Shown here piece by piece: positions 1 through 7,681 of a stretch of DNA of 64,000 nt (position 1 is its first letter; every line of letters starts with the position of its first letter). Source of the stretch: an uncultured Clostridia bacterium (lineage in GTDB: Bacteria; Bacillota; Clostridia; Oscillospirales; Ruminococcaceae); the NCBI GenBank assembly GCA_947627235.1, contig CANQVG010000006.1:17309-81308 (forward strand), given 5' to 3'. The position numbers were made by a program, and so were the translations under genes. The notes below the pieces were generated by a model, which saw only the letters and a program-made list of their open reading frames with translations, did no database searches and was not told the DNA's origin.

Positions 1-569
1 ATTCCGATTTCGGGCAGTGATATCTGCGGCTCAATGCCGCGCTCGGTGAGGGCGGCGTAGAAACCGGCTATACTGTCTTCGAGCGAAGCACGGATATCAA
101 GGTCTTCAAGGACCATATCCTCTGAGGTAGAGATTATGACGGAATACCGAAAAAGCTCCTCGGTAAGCTGCTTCATAGCCTCGGCGCGGTTGCGTATGAA
201 CCCGATGTACCGCTCAACCGCTTCGCTCTTGGGTTCACGCTCCAAAAGTTCGAGATAGCCGCATATAGCGGTCAGCGGGGTTCTCAGGTCGTGGGAAATG
301 TTGGTGACGGCGTCTTTGAGTTCTCTGCCGCCGCTTTCATACTGCCTTTGCAGGCGCTTGAGTTCTTTAAGATGACGGTTGAGACCGGCGGCAAGCTCGC
401 GGACGGCTTTGTCGCCCGAGCTTACCGATATAAGTCCGTTTGTATCTTCTTTGAGAAGCTCGCCGAGGTCGCGGCAGACGTCCCTGACGCTGCGGCGGAC
501 GAGATACAGTCTGACCCCGAAAAACACCGCAGCGAAGCCGAAAACAATACATAAAATCCACGAAAGCAC
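1..569 (-). CDS. Sensor histidine kinase, C-terminal part outside window
   Basis: Membrane histidine kinase, probably the partner of the response regulator at 5431-6093. Reading on the minus strand from a GTG at 569, after a strong AAAAAAGGAGGT site, gives one hydrophobic N-terminal segment (about residues 3-24), a short basic linker and a HisKA dimerisation helix with the H-box NISHDLRTP; the phosphoacceptor would be His93. The frame is open to base 1 (about 189 residues), so the ATP-binding domain lies beyond the window. With one membrane segment and almost no extracellular part, it probably senses through a partner such as the neighbouring transporter (inference). It was missing from the ORF track because it runs off the edge. 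A 378-base gap with a hairpin repeat separates it from the permease genes. Confidence 0.85.
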   Translation of the reverse strand, partial: MLSWILCIVFGFAAVFFGVRLYLVRRSVRDVCRDLGELLKEDTNGLISVSSGDKAVRELAAGLNRHLKELKRLQRQYESGGRELKDAVTNISHDLRTPLTAICGYLELLEREPKSEAVERYIGFIRNRAEAMKQLTEELFRYSVIISTSEDMVLEDLDIRASLEDSIAGFYAALTERGIEPQISLPEIG

Positions 570-673
570 AGCGCCACCTCCTTTTTTAAAATTATACCCG
601 GGCGGTCGGGAGATGTCAACATATGACAGATAGCGTAGGAAAGAAGCGCTACCTGACGTCGGGGACAGTTTCG

Positions 674-808
674 GAGAGAGGGGAAGGCTAAATAATGCTT
701 CCTCTCCCCAAACCCCTCCCCCTCATAGAGAGGGAGGGGCTTCACCCCGTCACCCGGTCGCTCGCCGTTCGGCGAACGACACGACCCCTCCCCTCAAGGG
801 GAGGGGTA
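674..808. repeat. GC-rich multi-hairpin intergenic repeat
   Basis: The gap between the last permease gene and the kinase gene holds C/G tracts that fold back on each other: CCCTCCCCCTC facing GAGGGAGGGG, GTCG...GCC...GGC...CGAC, and CCCCTCCCCT facing AGGGGAGGGG. This resembles the dispersed palindromic repeats common between genes in gut Clostridia; that identity is inferred. The rest of 570-947 shows no gene that I can support. Confidence 0.55.
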
Positions 809-947
809 TTAAAGTTCCTCGAAAGCGCGTTCAGCGGTCGGAATTTGGTGCAGCTCTTTCGGGTGCGAATGCGCATCTCCGCGTCGCTTTTCCTCACTGG
901 CGTGTCTTTTTGGTTCACTCCAACGGAAGTGATGAGAGGTATAGATC

Positions 948-1781
948 TTACTTTAAATTTCTTCTCCTGAAAACAATATACCCCGCTGCGGTTGGCACCG
1001 CAAGCCACAGTGCCTCGAATCCAATCACTCGCAGAGGTCGTTCGACCTCTAACCACACGCTCTGGACAGCCGCACCTCCGGGCAGGAAGTCATAGAGAAA
1101 CTCGAGCGCTTTTCGCTCCTCCGGCGTGGGATACTCGGGGTTGGGGATAAGCCTGTCGCCCAAGTCGGGGAGGTTCTCGTTGATTTCAACAAACTCAAGA
1201 TCCGAGACGCTCAGATATTCCGACTCTTTGAGCTTAAGTTCTATCTCCGCACCGGAAACTATCATCGCAATGACCGCAGCAGCGCAGACTGCCGCAGGGA
1301 GAGCCTTTGACTGCGTGCAGAGCGTTATCACCGCCGCGAGGACGGTCATAGTCAGTGTGGACAGTATCCCGACAGAAAAGAGCAGGGCAAACTCCGCAAA
1401 GGAAATTCTCAGAGCACCTAAAAGCGGCAGTCCGACCACAAAATGCACTGCCGCCGAGAGGATGCACATCGCAGCCGAAGCGAGCGCCGAAACGGTCATA
1501 TAGGCAAAATACACCTCCGCCCTTGTGTGTCCCACGATAATCTTGTTTCTGACCGTTTTGTCGGAAAACTCCGTCCCGAGGATAATGGCGGTAAAGGGAG
1601 CCGCAAACATCGGAATAAAGAATGAGAAGCCGAAAATCGTGTATTCCTGCCCCATTTCGGGTTGGTTAATATATGTCGAAATCGCGCTCAGCGCTCCGCA
1701 GATCGCCGAAAACGCTGCAAAAAACCAGAACGCCATATTTCGGGAAAGCCGGTAGACTCCGGCGGATATGAGCTTTTGCAA
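948..1781 (-). CDS. ABC-2 type permease, paralog 4 of 4
   Basis: Membrane subunit of the ABC exporter encoded upstream, about 277 residues with around six hydrophobic segments. It shares two signatures with its three neighbours: an N-terminal L(L/I)SA..xRL helix ending in FW, and the loop motif EFSDKTVRNKIIVG after the second membrane segment. The track begins at GTG 1790, directly after the stop of the preceding gene, but a TTG at 1781 sits 5 bases after AGGTGA. That start makes the N-terminus (MQKLISAG) align with the paralog MRNLLSAN, so I prefer it. It is the last permease before the histidine kinase. The substrate is unknown. Confidence 0.8.
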   Translation of the reverse strand: MQKLISAGVYRLSRNMAFWFFAAFSAICGALSAISTYINQPEMGQEYTIFGFSFFIPMFAAPFTAIILGTEFSDKTVRNKIIVGHTRAEVYFAYMTVSALASAAMCILSAAVHFVVGLPLLGALRISFAEFALLFSVGILSTLTMTVLAAVITLCTQSKALPAAVCAAAVIAMIVSGAEIELKLKESEYLSVSDLEFVEINENLPDLGDRLIPNPEYPTPEERKALEFLYDFLPGGAAVQSVWLEVERPLRVIGFEALWLAVPTAAGYIVFRRRNLK

Positions 1782-1790
1782 ATTTATCAC

Positions 1791-2573
1791 CTACATTATG
1801 TTTTTTCGGCGGAACGCCCCGAGACCTATCAGAGTGAATATTACAGCCTCGGCGAGCGAGCAAAGTATTACTCTAAGGCATACGGAATATAAGTCATGCG
1901 CCATAACCTCAAGCGCCGAGGAGGACGGCAGAACGGATTCAAAAAAGCCTAAAACCACCCTTGCCGCCCCGCCGACATAGCGGTAATTGGCGGTGCCGTC
2001 GGAGAGAAACTTCGGCTCGCTATAGTAAGCAAAGGCAAATACCCCCGAAATCATCAGCACGAGGGAGATGAGTATATTTGCCACCGAAGCCGCGGCTATC
2101 CTTGAGCAAAGCATAGATATCATCGTGAAGAGCGAAGCGCAGGCCGCAACGTTGAATATCGCGCAGATGACCTTTATAAAGAGCATCGACGGGAGCACGA
2201 CAGGTCCGATAAGCAAAAGCCCCACGGCAAGGAAAACAACTATATGCGTGAGCAGGACGGCCGTCCCTGCAAAGCAGCATATGATGAGGTTTGAAAGATA
2301 GATGTTTTCCCTCGTCTGCCCGACGGTGATTTTATTTCGGATAGTGCCGTCGGAGTAGTCGGTGCCGATATAAAAGCCGCAGAATATCGCCTCGGCGACG
2401 CAGATATAAAACATCGGCATAAATGCGGAAAGATTGAGGTTTCCCCTTATGTTGCCATAATAATACAGCAGCCAAGCCAAAAACGCGCCCCAAGCCGTCT
2501 CGGCGGCGATAAAGAGCCAGAAAAGCCTGCTCTTACGCAGCCTTACGAATCCCGCAGAAAGAAGGTTCAGCAT
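1791..2573 (-). CDS. ABC-2 type permease, paralog 3 of 4
   Basis: Integral membrane subunit of about 260 residues with roughly six membrane segments. It carries the family N-terminus LLSAGFVRLRKSRLFWL and the loop motif DYSDGTIRNKITVG. The ATG at 2573, six bases after AGGGGTG, is preferred over the GTG at 2582 because it aligns the N-terminus with the sister genes. It lies 11 bases after the preceding permease stop and touches the next gene, so the genes must be co-transcribed. It probably forms a homo- or heterodimer with another permease of the cluster (inference). Confidence 0.82.
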   Translation of the reverse strand: MLNLLSAGFVRLRKSRLFWLFIAAETAWGAFLAWLLYYYGNIRGNLNLSAFMPMFYICVAEAIFCGFYIGTDYSDGTIRNKITVGQTRENIYLSNLIICCFAGTAVLLTHIVVFLAVGLLLIGPVVLPSMLFIKVICAIFNVAACASLFTMISMLCSRIAAASVANILISLVLMISGVFAFAYYSEPKFLSDGTANYRYVGGAARVVLGFFESVLPSSSALEVMAHDLYSVCLRVILCSLAEAVIFTLIGLGAFRRKNIM

Positions 2574-2584
2574 AAGTAACACCC

Positions 2585-3460
2585 CTATTTAAGGTCTTTA
2601 TGTTTAAAGTGCATAAGTCCGAGAGCAGTAAACGCCGCCGTTATCGCGAGAGACGCGCAGTAGGCATAGATCGGCAGATCGAGCTGCTCTTCGCCGGAGC
2701 TGACGGTGTTGGCAAGAAGTATAGCCTGACCGCTCGGGAGCGCGTTCAGGATCCGCTTATAAACGCTGCGCTGCGGTTCGGGAATATAGTCGGGGTTGGG
2801 GTGGGGCGCGATCGGCTCCAATACCGTTTCGCCGTTTTCATTGGTCGAGATAGTAACTCCGTTCGACGCCATTTCGGGTTCTAAAAGTGTATTGTATAAA
2901 AAGCTCCCCGCCATAATTACCGCGAGCGCGATAACTATCTCGAAAACCGCGACGGCGGCTTTATTTGTGATGATATGGCTTATAAGGCAGAGTACAGCCG
3001 AAAACGCCACGCAGAACAGCGCGCTTTTGAGCACCAGAAGCAGCCATCCGAAGACTCCGACGCTCCATAGCCCCAGCACCGGCAGCGCCGAGAGCGAGCC
3101 GATATGCCACGCCGCGCAGAATACGAGCGAAGCCGCCGAAACGGTAATAAAGTTCGCGAGGTAGATGCGCCCGCGCCTGTTCCCGACAACTATCTTGTTT
3201 CTCATCGTTCCGTCTGAAAACTCGGTTCCGAGAAACATCGACGCGAACACGGGTATTACCAGCAAAACGACCGGACCGCTGTCGAAGCAGACCGATTCGG
3301 GAACGGCTTTCGCGTCGCTGTAAGGACCGGGTCTGTACAAAATATTGCATGCATTGTCGTATGCCGCCACTGCCGACCATACGAGCAGACAAAACGTTAA
3401 GATCCAGAAGAGCTTATTTTTGAACAAACGGTTGAAATTTGCCGACAAAAGATTTCTCAT
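2585..3460 (-). CDS. ABC-2 type permease, paralog 2 of 4
   Basis: Membrane subunit of 291 residues with about six membrane segments, an N-terminal MRNLLSANFNRLFKNKLFW helix and the shared loop EFSDGTMRNKIVVG. An outward-facing loop between the last two helices (about residues 195-245) contains NENGETVLEPIAPHPNPDY and differs from those of the paralogs, so it may be the part that determines specificity (inference). The start has a clear AAAGGAG 8 bases upstream. It follows the first permease by 14 bases. Confidence 0.85.
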   Translation of the reverse strand: MRNLLSANFNRLFKNKLFWILTFCLLVWSAVAAYDNACNILYRPGPYSDAKAVPESVCFDSGPVVLLVIPVFASMFLGTEFSDGTMRNKIVVGNRRGRIYLANFITVSAASLVFCAAWHIGSLSALPVLGLWSVGVFGWLLLVLKSALFCVAFSAVLCLISHIITNKAAVAVFEIVIALAVIMAGSFLYNTLLEPEMASNGVTISTNENGETVLEPIAPHPNPDYIPEPQRSVYKRILNALPSGQAILLANTVSSGEEQLDLPIYAYCASLAITAAFTALGLMHFKHKDLK

Positions 3461-3474
3461 AATTAACTCCTTTG

Positions 3475-4401
3475 CTAATTTATATTTTTTCTCTTAAAAA
3501 GCAGGACGCCGACGGCGGTGAAAAAGGCCGCGGTGCAGGCCGAGCGGGCAGCCAAAGACAGCACATTTTTCAAAAGCTTTGCGTCAGCAGGGTCGTCGGC
3601 TCGCGGCAGCTTTATTATCTGCCCGAAAGGAAGGAACTTCTCCGCAAAGCCGTATATCGCCCGCCTTGCGCCGCCTATATATTCTTCATTGGGATATGTA
3701 ACCGTAACGTCTATCCAGTCTTCGGTCTTCTTTACCTCTGCGTCGGGATACATCTCAAGAACTTTTTCAAGCGGGATAAGCTCTTTTTGCTCGCTGCCGT
3801 CGCAGGAGTATTCGTAAATGTGGGTCTCAAACTCAGGCTTCGAGAGCTTAAAAAACATACTCATTTCACAGACGAGCAGAACGGGCATTATCATAATGCA
3901 GATCGCGACGGCGGCGGTCTTTCGCCTAAGCGCCGCGACTGGCAGCATAAGTATGGCCGTGAGCGAGAAGCATATAAAGACCACGCACGCCATACTCAGT
4001 AAATAATTGGGCATAGTGGGTATGGGTGCCATTTTTTCGGTGATCGCTATGCACAGCATACCCGTGAGCTCGAATACCGCGTAATTGAGATACAGCGCCG
4101 CAGAGCAGACGGCCGTGAGCGATATATAAATGTTATGTCTTTTTGCCCCTACGGCTATGCGGTTCTTCGCAAGGCCGTCGGAGAGGTCTTTTCCGGCAAA
4201 AATGGCGCAAAAGAGCGGCGGGAACACCCCAAACACATATATCAGCAAAAGGACGCTGATAAGAATGAGAGACACGGGATCGTCTTTGAAATCAAGTTCT
4301 ATGCTCATACCCAAAGCGGCCGACGCCGCAAGCGATATCCAAAAAAGCCTGCTCCTCACAAGCCTTGCAAAATCGGCGTTGAGAAGATTCCGTAAGCTCA
4401 T
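3475..4401 (-). CDS. ABC-2 type permease, paralog 1 of 4
   Basis: Membrane subunit of 308 residues, the largest of the four. The start is ATG 4401 after AAAAGGAGGCAGGTGGGAAA, not the 4491 start of the track, which would lie inside the ATPase gene. It has the N-terminal LLNADFARLVRSRLFWI helix and the more diverged loop KDLSDGLAKNRIAVG. Between helices 5 and 6 is a longer polar loop (about residues 180-260) rich in Glu and Tyr. It directly follows the ATPase, with 22 bases between stop and start. The four paralogs have clearly diverged, which argues for distinct roles rather than a recent duplication. Confidence 0.85.
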   Translation of the reverse strand: MSLRNLLNADFARLVRSRLFWISLAASAALGMSIELDFKDDPVSLILISVLLLIYVFGVFPPLFCAIFAGKDLSDGLAKNRIAVGAKRHNIYISLTAVCSAALYLNYAVFELTGMLCIAITEKMAPIPTMPNYLLSMACVVFICFSLTAILMLPVAALRRKTAAVAICIMIMPVLLVCEMSMFFKLSKPEFETHIYEYSCDGSEQKELIPLEKVLEMYPDAEVKKTEDWIDVTVTYPNEEYIGGARRAIYGFAEKFLPFGQIIKLPRADDPADAKLLKNVLSLAARSACTAAFFTAVGVLLFKRKNIN

Positions 4402-4423
4402 TTTCCCACCTGCCTCCTTTTTA

Positions 4424-5329
4424 TCAATTTCCTCCCACGAGGTTGATATAATAGCTCTCGAGACTCTCATCGCGCTCCTGAACCGAAACAAGCTCGCAGC
4501 CCTCGGCAGAGAGGGCGTTGGTGAGAGAAGTGATATTCAGCTTTGCAAAGACATCGGCTTCGGTGTCGGAGAGAATCTTATACTCAATGCCCATACCGTC
4601 CAGCACCCTTGCGAGCGCGGGCGCGTTGGTGACTTCGATGCGCATGCACTTGCGGCAGGCGGCGTCGAGCTCTTCCGCAGAAAGCTCCTTTACCATTCTG
4701 CCGCCGTCGATAAAGCCGTAGTGGGTAGCGAGCTTTGAAAGCTCCGAGAGTATATGGCTCGAAATCAGAACGGTTATGTTTTTTTCACGGTTGAGACGCA
4801 GTATAAGTTCGCGTATCTCGACTATTCCCTGCGGGTCGAGACCGTTTACAGGCTCGTCGAGGACCAAAAAGTCGGGGCTGCCGCAGAGTGCTATCGCTAT
4901 TCCGAGGCGCTGTCTCATTCCGAGAGAGAAGTTCTTTGCCTTTTTCTTCCCCGTGTTTTCCAGTCCGACAAGTGTGAGAAGCTCGTTTATCCCCTCAAAC
5001 GACGGCATACCGAGTACGCGGTACTGTTCCTTGAGGTTCTCCTCTGCCGACATATCGAGGTATATCGAAGGAGTCTCAACTACCGCGCCCATTCTGCGCC
5101 TTGCCTTTACTATCTTCGAGCTGTGGCTGCCGATTCCGTATAGGGTGTAGCAACCGAGCGTGGGGTTCTGAAGCCCGCAGATTATCCTTATAAGGGTGGT
5201 CTTGCCTGCGCCGTTTTTGCCTATGAGTCCGTAGATTGCGCCCTTTGGCACTCTCATATCAAGACCGCAGAGCGCCTTGAAATTTCCGTAGCTTTTATAA
5301 AGCGAGTTTACCGTCATAACATAATCCAT
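4424..5329 (-). CDS. ABC transporter ATP-binding protein, BcrA/CcmA-like
   Basis: ATPase that should energise the four ABC-2 permeases downstream. Domains seen in order: Walker A GKNGAGKTT (residues 37-45), a BcrA-like Q-loop in which VVETPS replaces the usual Gln, the signature FSLGMRQR (134-141) and Walker B FLVLDEP (154-160), followed by a C-terminal domain of about 90 residues typical of the bacitracin/lantibiotic immunity type. The start is ATG 5329 after AAGGAGAT; the track start at 5374 has no ribosome site. It is the first transporter gene after the regulator, and four regularly spaced TTAAC-type repeats precede it. Peptide-antibiotic export or immunity is the family-based guess; the substrate is not shown by the sequence. 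Confidence 0.9.
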   Translation of the reverse strand: MDYVMTVNSLYKSYGNFKALCGLDMRVPKGAIYGLIGKNGAGKTTLIRIICGLQNPTLGCYTLYGIGSHSSKIVKARRRMGAVVETPSIYLDMSAEENLKEQYRVLGMPSFEGINELLTLVGLENTGKKKAKNFSLGMRQRLGIAIALCGSPDFLVLDEPVNGLDPQGIVEIRELILRLNREKNITVLISSHILSELSKLATHYGFIDGGRMVKELSAEELDAACRKCMRIEVTNAPALARVLDGMGIEYKILSDTEADVFAKLNITSLTNALSAEGCELVSVQERDESLESYYINLVGGN

Positions 5330-5351
5330 TAAATTATCTCCTTCCGTTTTT

Positions 5352-5365
5352 CGGACATTTGTCCG
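5352..5365. promoter_or_regulatory. Dyad CGGACA-TT-TGTCCG ahead of the ABC ATPase
   Basis: A perfect 6-bp inverted repeat with a 2-base centre lies 22 bases upstream of the ATPase start, in its untranslated leader. It could be an operator or a small hairpin shielding the ribosome site. No regulator can be assigned. Confidence 0.4.
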
Positions 5366-5388
5366 TATACCCATATTACCGCCGCGTG

Positions 5389-5428
5389 GTTAAGAAAGCG
5401 GTAAAGAAATGCGTTAAGATTTCGTTAA
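5389..5428 (-). promoter_or_regulatory. Four phased TTAAC/TTTAC repeats, predicted response-regulator sites
   Basis: Immediately after the regulator stop codon the minus strand reads TTAAC, TTAAC, TTTAC, TTAAC at steps of 11, 12 and 12 bases, one helical turn each. Direct repeats of this type and spacing are the usual targets of OmpR/PhoB-family regulators. A TAATAT element follows on the same strand. The likely role is activation of the ABC operon by the adjacent regulator (inference). Confidence 0.6.
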
Positions 5429-5430
5429 AA

Positions 5431-6093
5431 TCACAGTTTGCGAAGCTTAAAGCCTATCCCCCAGACGGCTTCGATGTATTCCTTGCCGGAGGGTTCGCGG
5501 AGCTTTCGCCTTAGGTTTGAGATGTGAATTTTCAGTGAGCTTTCGGTGCAGTCGGGAGTGTCGCGGGAGATTTTGTCCAAAAGCTGAGACTTCGTAAAGA
5601 CCTGCGAGGGACGCTGCATCAAAAGCTTTAAAATCGCGTATTCGGTGCGTGTGAGTTTCACGTCACAGCCGTCAACCGACGCCGTGTGTAGCGAGGTGTC
5701 GAGTTCAATGTCGTCAAATCTGAGGATTCCGCCCTCAGAGACGTCGGCGTTCCGAAGCCGGACGGCTATACGCGCCATAAGCTCTCTTAGGTCAAAAGGC
5801 TTTGTGACATAATCCTGCGCGCCGCCGTATAGCAGACCCGTTTTCGAGGCGATGTCAGCCTTGGCAGATACCACGATAACGGGTATGTCCTTTATTTTCG
5901 GAAGAAGCTCCTCGCCCGAAAGTCCGGGCAGCATAAGGTCTAAAAGTATGAGGTCGGGCTTGCGGGATTCGAGGAGCAAAAGCGCTTCGGTGCCGGAGTA
6001 AGCCCGCATAACGGCGTAGCCCTCCTGTCCGAGAGCCTCGGTGAGCATGTTGCCGATGTGGACATCATCGTCTATTATAAGTATAGTTTTCAC
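5431..6093 (-). CDS. OmpR/PhoB-family response regulator
   Basis: Two-component DNA-binding regulator of 220 residues. The receiver domain has the acidic pocket IIDDD (residues 6-10), phosphoacceptor Asp52 in LILLDLMLPG, Ser76 and Lys98 (VTKPF). A winged-helix effector domain fills residues about 125-220, ending YIEAVWGIGFKL. The start is GTG 6093 after GGAGAGGAGAA; the track start at 6138 has no support. The first ten codons plus upstream bases are duplicated 177 bases upstream (6241-6275), so its promoter and original start appear to be displaced by a hairpin element. It probably pairs with the kinase at 1-569 and controls the transporter genes between them. Confidence 0.92.
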   Translation of the reverse strand: MKTILIIDDDVHIGNMLTEALGQEGYAVMRAYSGTEALLLLESRKPDLILLDLMLPGLSGEELLPKIKDIPVIVVSAKADIASKTGLLYGGAQDYVTKPFDLRELMARIAVRLRNADVSEGGILRFDDIELDTSLHTASVDGCDVKLTRTEYAILKLLMQRPSQVFTKSQLLDKISRDTPDCTESSLKIHISNLRRKLREPSGKEYIEAVWGIGFKLRKL

Positions 6094-6098
6094 ACAAA
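6064..6098. repeat. Direct repeat, downstream copy (start of response regulator)
   Basis: Thirty-five bases covering the regulator start codon and first ten codons recur at 6241-6275 with one mismatch (6094 A against 6271 G). The two copies flank the hairpin element at 6099-6240. Confidence 0.9.
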
Positions 6099-6240
6099 TT
6101 TCTCCTCTCCGCAGTTTTCTGTAAAACTCTCCGCTCACAAACTTTTAGCGATTGTTGCGCGGAGGCATAGCCGCCGCCGACGCGCAACAATCAACGCAGC
6201 TGCGCAAACGTGCGGGTGCGCAGGCAGTCGCGCTGCGTTT
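6099..6240. mobile_element. Small hairpin element inserted at the regulator start
   Basis: About 142 bases between two 35-bp direct repeats. They contain two strong hairpins: GATTGTTGCGCG (6150-6161) pairing with CGCGCAACAATC (6181-6192), and AACGCAG (6193-6199) pairing with CTGCGTT (6233-6239) around an inner CTGCGCA/TGCGCAG. The shape resembles REP/BIME or MITE-type elements. No transposase is present. The 35-bp flanks are longer than usual target duplications, so replication slippage or a segmental duplication is also possible. Confidence 0.5.
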
Positions 6241-6270
6241 ATCATCGTCTATTATAAGTATAGTTTTCAC
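6145..6270 (-). pseudogene. Displaced 5' end of the response regulator / 41-codon leader ORF
   Basis: The upstream repeat copy keeps a ribosome site (AGGAAG), a GTG start at 6270 and the regulator codons VKTILIIDDD. It then runs into the hairpin element and stops at TAA 6145 after 41 codons. It is downstream of the promoter at 6302-6330, so it is probably translated as a leader. It may be a mere relic of the insertion, or it may affect translation of the intact copy downstream. Confidence 0.6.
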
Positions 6271-6275
6271 GCAAA
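6241..6275. repeat. Direct repeat, upstream copy
   Basis: Upstream partner of 6064-6098; 34 of 35 bases match. It carries the start codon and first ten codons of the response regulator, but is cut off from the rest of the gene. Confidence 0.9.
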
Positions 6276-6301
6276 CACTTCCTATTTGAATCTATAATCC
6301 G

Positions 6302-6330
6302 ATTATATAGTATTTTCAGTGTGAGCGCAA
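6302..6330 (-). promoter_or_regulatory. Promoter for the response-regulator operon
   Basis: The minus strand shows TTGCGC, 17 bases, then TATAAT, ending 32 bases before the displaced GTG at 6270. The perfect -10 and exact spacing make this the likely start of transcription for the two-component/ABC module. Confidence 0.6.
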
Positions 6331-6335
6331 TAAAA

Positions 6336-6363
6336 TTCCCCCGAAATTAAGCTTTCGGGGGAA
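6336..6363 (-). terminator. Rho-independent terminator of the XRE gene
   Basis: The stem TTCCCCCGAAA/TTTCGGGGGAA is followed on the minus strand by TTTTATT, 16 bases after the XRE stop codon. Confidence 0.8.
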
Positions 6364-6379
6364 AATCTTAACCTTTTGT

Positions 6380-7582
6380 TTACTTTTTTTCTTCATAGAC
6401 TGCCAGCGCTTTTACCCTTTCAACACAGTCTTTATACCTCGGCTCGTTTCTTATCGGATCGAAGCCTTCAAAGCCGTTTGCGGCGATGAGACGGTATAGG
6501 TATCGGGACGGATAGATACAGGAGCAGGTGGTAACTTCGCCGTGGTCGTAGTGCATATAAATACTGCGCTCCTTCGGCTGAGTAGGGTTGTTGTCGGATT
6601 GACTCCAATCCTCGTAAGCCTCGGCGGATATGTCCTTTATCCAAGGCGAGCCGAAACCTATCTTTTCCGGCTTTGTTATCTTCATCACCTTTTCGAGGTA
6701 TCCTACGGTGTCTTCAAGAGCCGCAAGAGCGCCCTCCTTGTCGCCCACAGCGCCGAGGCAGCAGGCTCTGTCGATCCCGAGATCTATTCTCGCAGTGGCG
6801 AAGAAGTCTATTTCGCCCTTCGGGGCTATCGGGTGCTCCGGAGTCGGGGTCTCGCCGCAGAAGCTCTGAAGAAGCCCCAGACTGAAGCCGTTCATCTTAA
6901 GGCTTTCCTCGGGGTTGGCGGGCTTGCGGCTGTCGCCTAAGTCGGCGCCGATGAGCAGATCTATAAGTTCTGCGTTCCGATACTGCTTTAGGACCTCAAA
7001 TTTGTCCTTTTCGCCCCTGACCTGATATCTGCGCCTGAGCAGGTTGTCATATAAAAGGTCGATGCTGTAGGAATATTTCTTCAAAAATTCCTCGATGTGC
7101 TCGTCGTCCTCGATTTCGACCATCGCGTTGATGGTATTGCTGTCCTTCGGGTTCTCCTCTAAGATAAGCTCAGCCAAGCGCCTGTATTCGGGGAGCATTT
7201 CCTTTGAATTGCGGACGCGGTAGTTACATTCGAGCCAGAGCCGCCACATCGACCAGTGATAGCCGTCGCGCCTGATCTCTGCGAGCATTGATTTAAGCTT
7301 TTCAAAGTCGGTCGGGGTCTCGAAGGTCGCCTTGCAGAAATCGTCTATCATTCTGCGCTTCTTTGCGTCTTTCTCCTCGTTCGGCATACCCAAAAGCTCG
7401 TCGATGCTGACCCCGAACAACTGCGCCAGCGGCGGCAAAAGCTCCATATCGGGGTAAGCGGTGCCGTTTTCCCAGCGGCTTACCGACTGATAGGTAAGCC
7501 CGAGCCTGTCGGCTAACTGCTCCTGAGTCATATCCATTTCGCGGCGGAGCCTGCGAATGTTTTCTCCTATTGTAAGTTTCAT
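6380..7582 (-). CDS. XRE-family regulator with long C-terminal helical domain
   Basis: Cytoplasmic transcription regulator of 400 residues. Residues 1-64 are a classic Cro/CI helix-turn-helix (TQEQLADRLGLTYQSVSRWENG). The remaining roughly 335 residues look helical and may form TPR-like or peptide-sensing repeats as in quorum regulators (inference; no repeat unit was confirmed). The start has CTCCTTAAATT-type spacing typical of these genes, and a terminator closes it. Palindromes TCACTCA-T-TGAGTGA and CTCA-TAAAG-TGAG lie about 100-130 bases upstream and are its likely autoregulatory targets. It is convergent with nothing and transcribed apart from the ABC module. Confidence 0.85.
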   Translation of the reverse strand: MKLTIGENIRRLRREMDMTQEQLADRLGLTYQSVSRWENGTAYPDMELLPPLAQLFGVSIDELLGMPNEEKDAKKRRMIDDFCKATFETPTDFEKLKSMLAEIRRDGYHWSMWRLWLECNYRVRNSKEMLPEYRRLAELILEENPKDSNTINAMVEIEDDEHIEEFLKKYSYSIDLLYDNLLRRRYQVRGEKDKFEVLKQYRNAELIDLLIGADLGDSRKPANPEESLKMNGFSLGLLQSFCGETPTPEHPIAPKGEIDFFATARIDLGIDRACCLGAVGDKEGALAALEDTVGYLEKVMKITKPEKIGFGSPWIKDISAEAYEDWSQSDNNPTQPKERSIYMHYDHGEVTTCSCIYPSRYLYRLIAANGFEGFDPIRNEPRYKDCVERVKALAVYEEKK

Positions 7583-7681
7583 AATTATTCTCTCCTTAAA
7601 TTTGTTTTGATTTTTTCTCTCTGCAAAGAGTTTTCCTGTCGACGATATAAGTATAACCTGCCCGCAAGACTAAATCAATAA

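Noticed and set aside
4424-5374. ATPase start at 5374 as in the ORF track
   Set aside because: It lies upstream of the ribosome site AAGGAGAT that serves ATG 5329, and its 15 extra residues do not fit the family.
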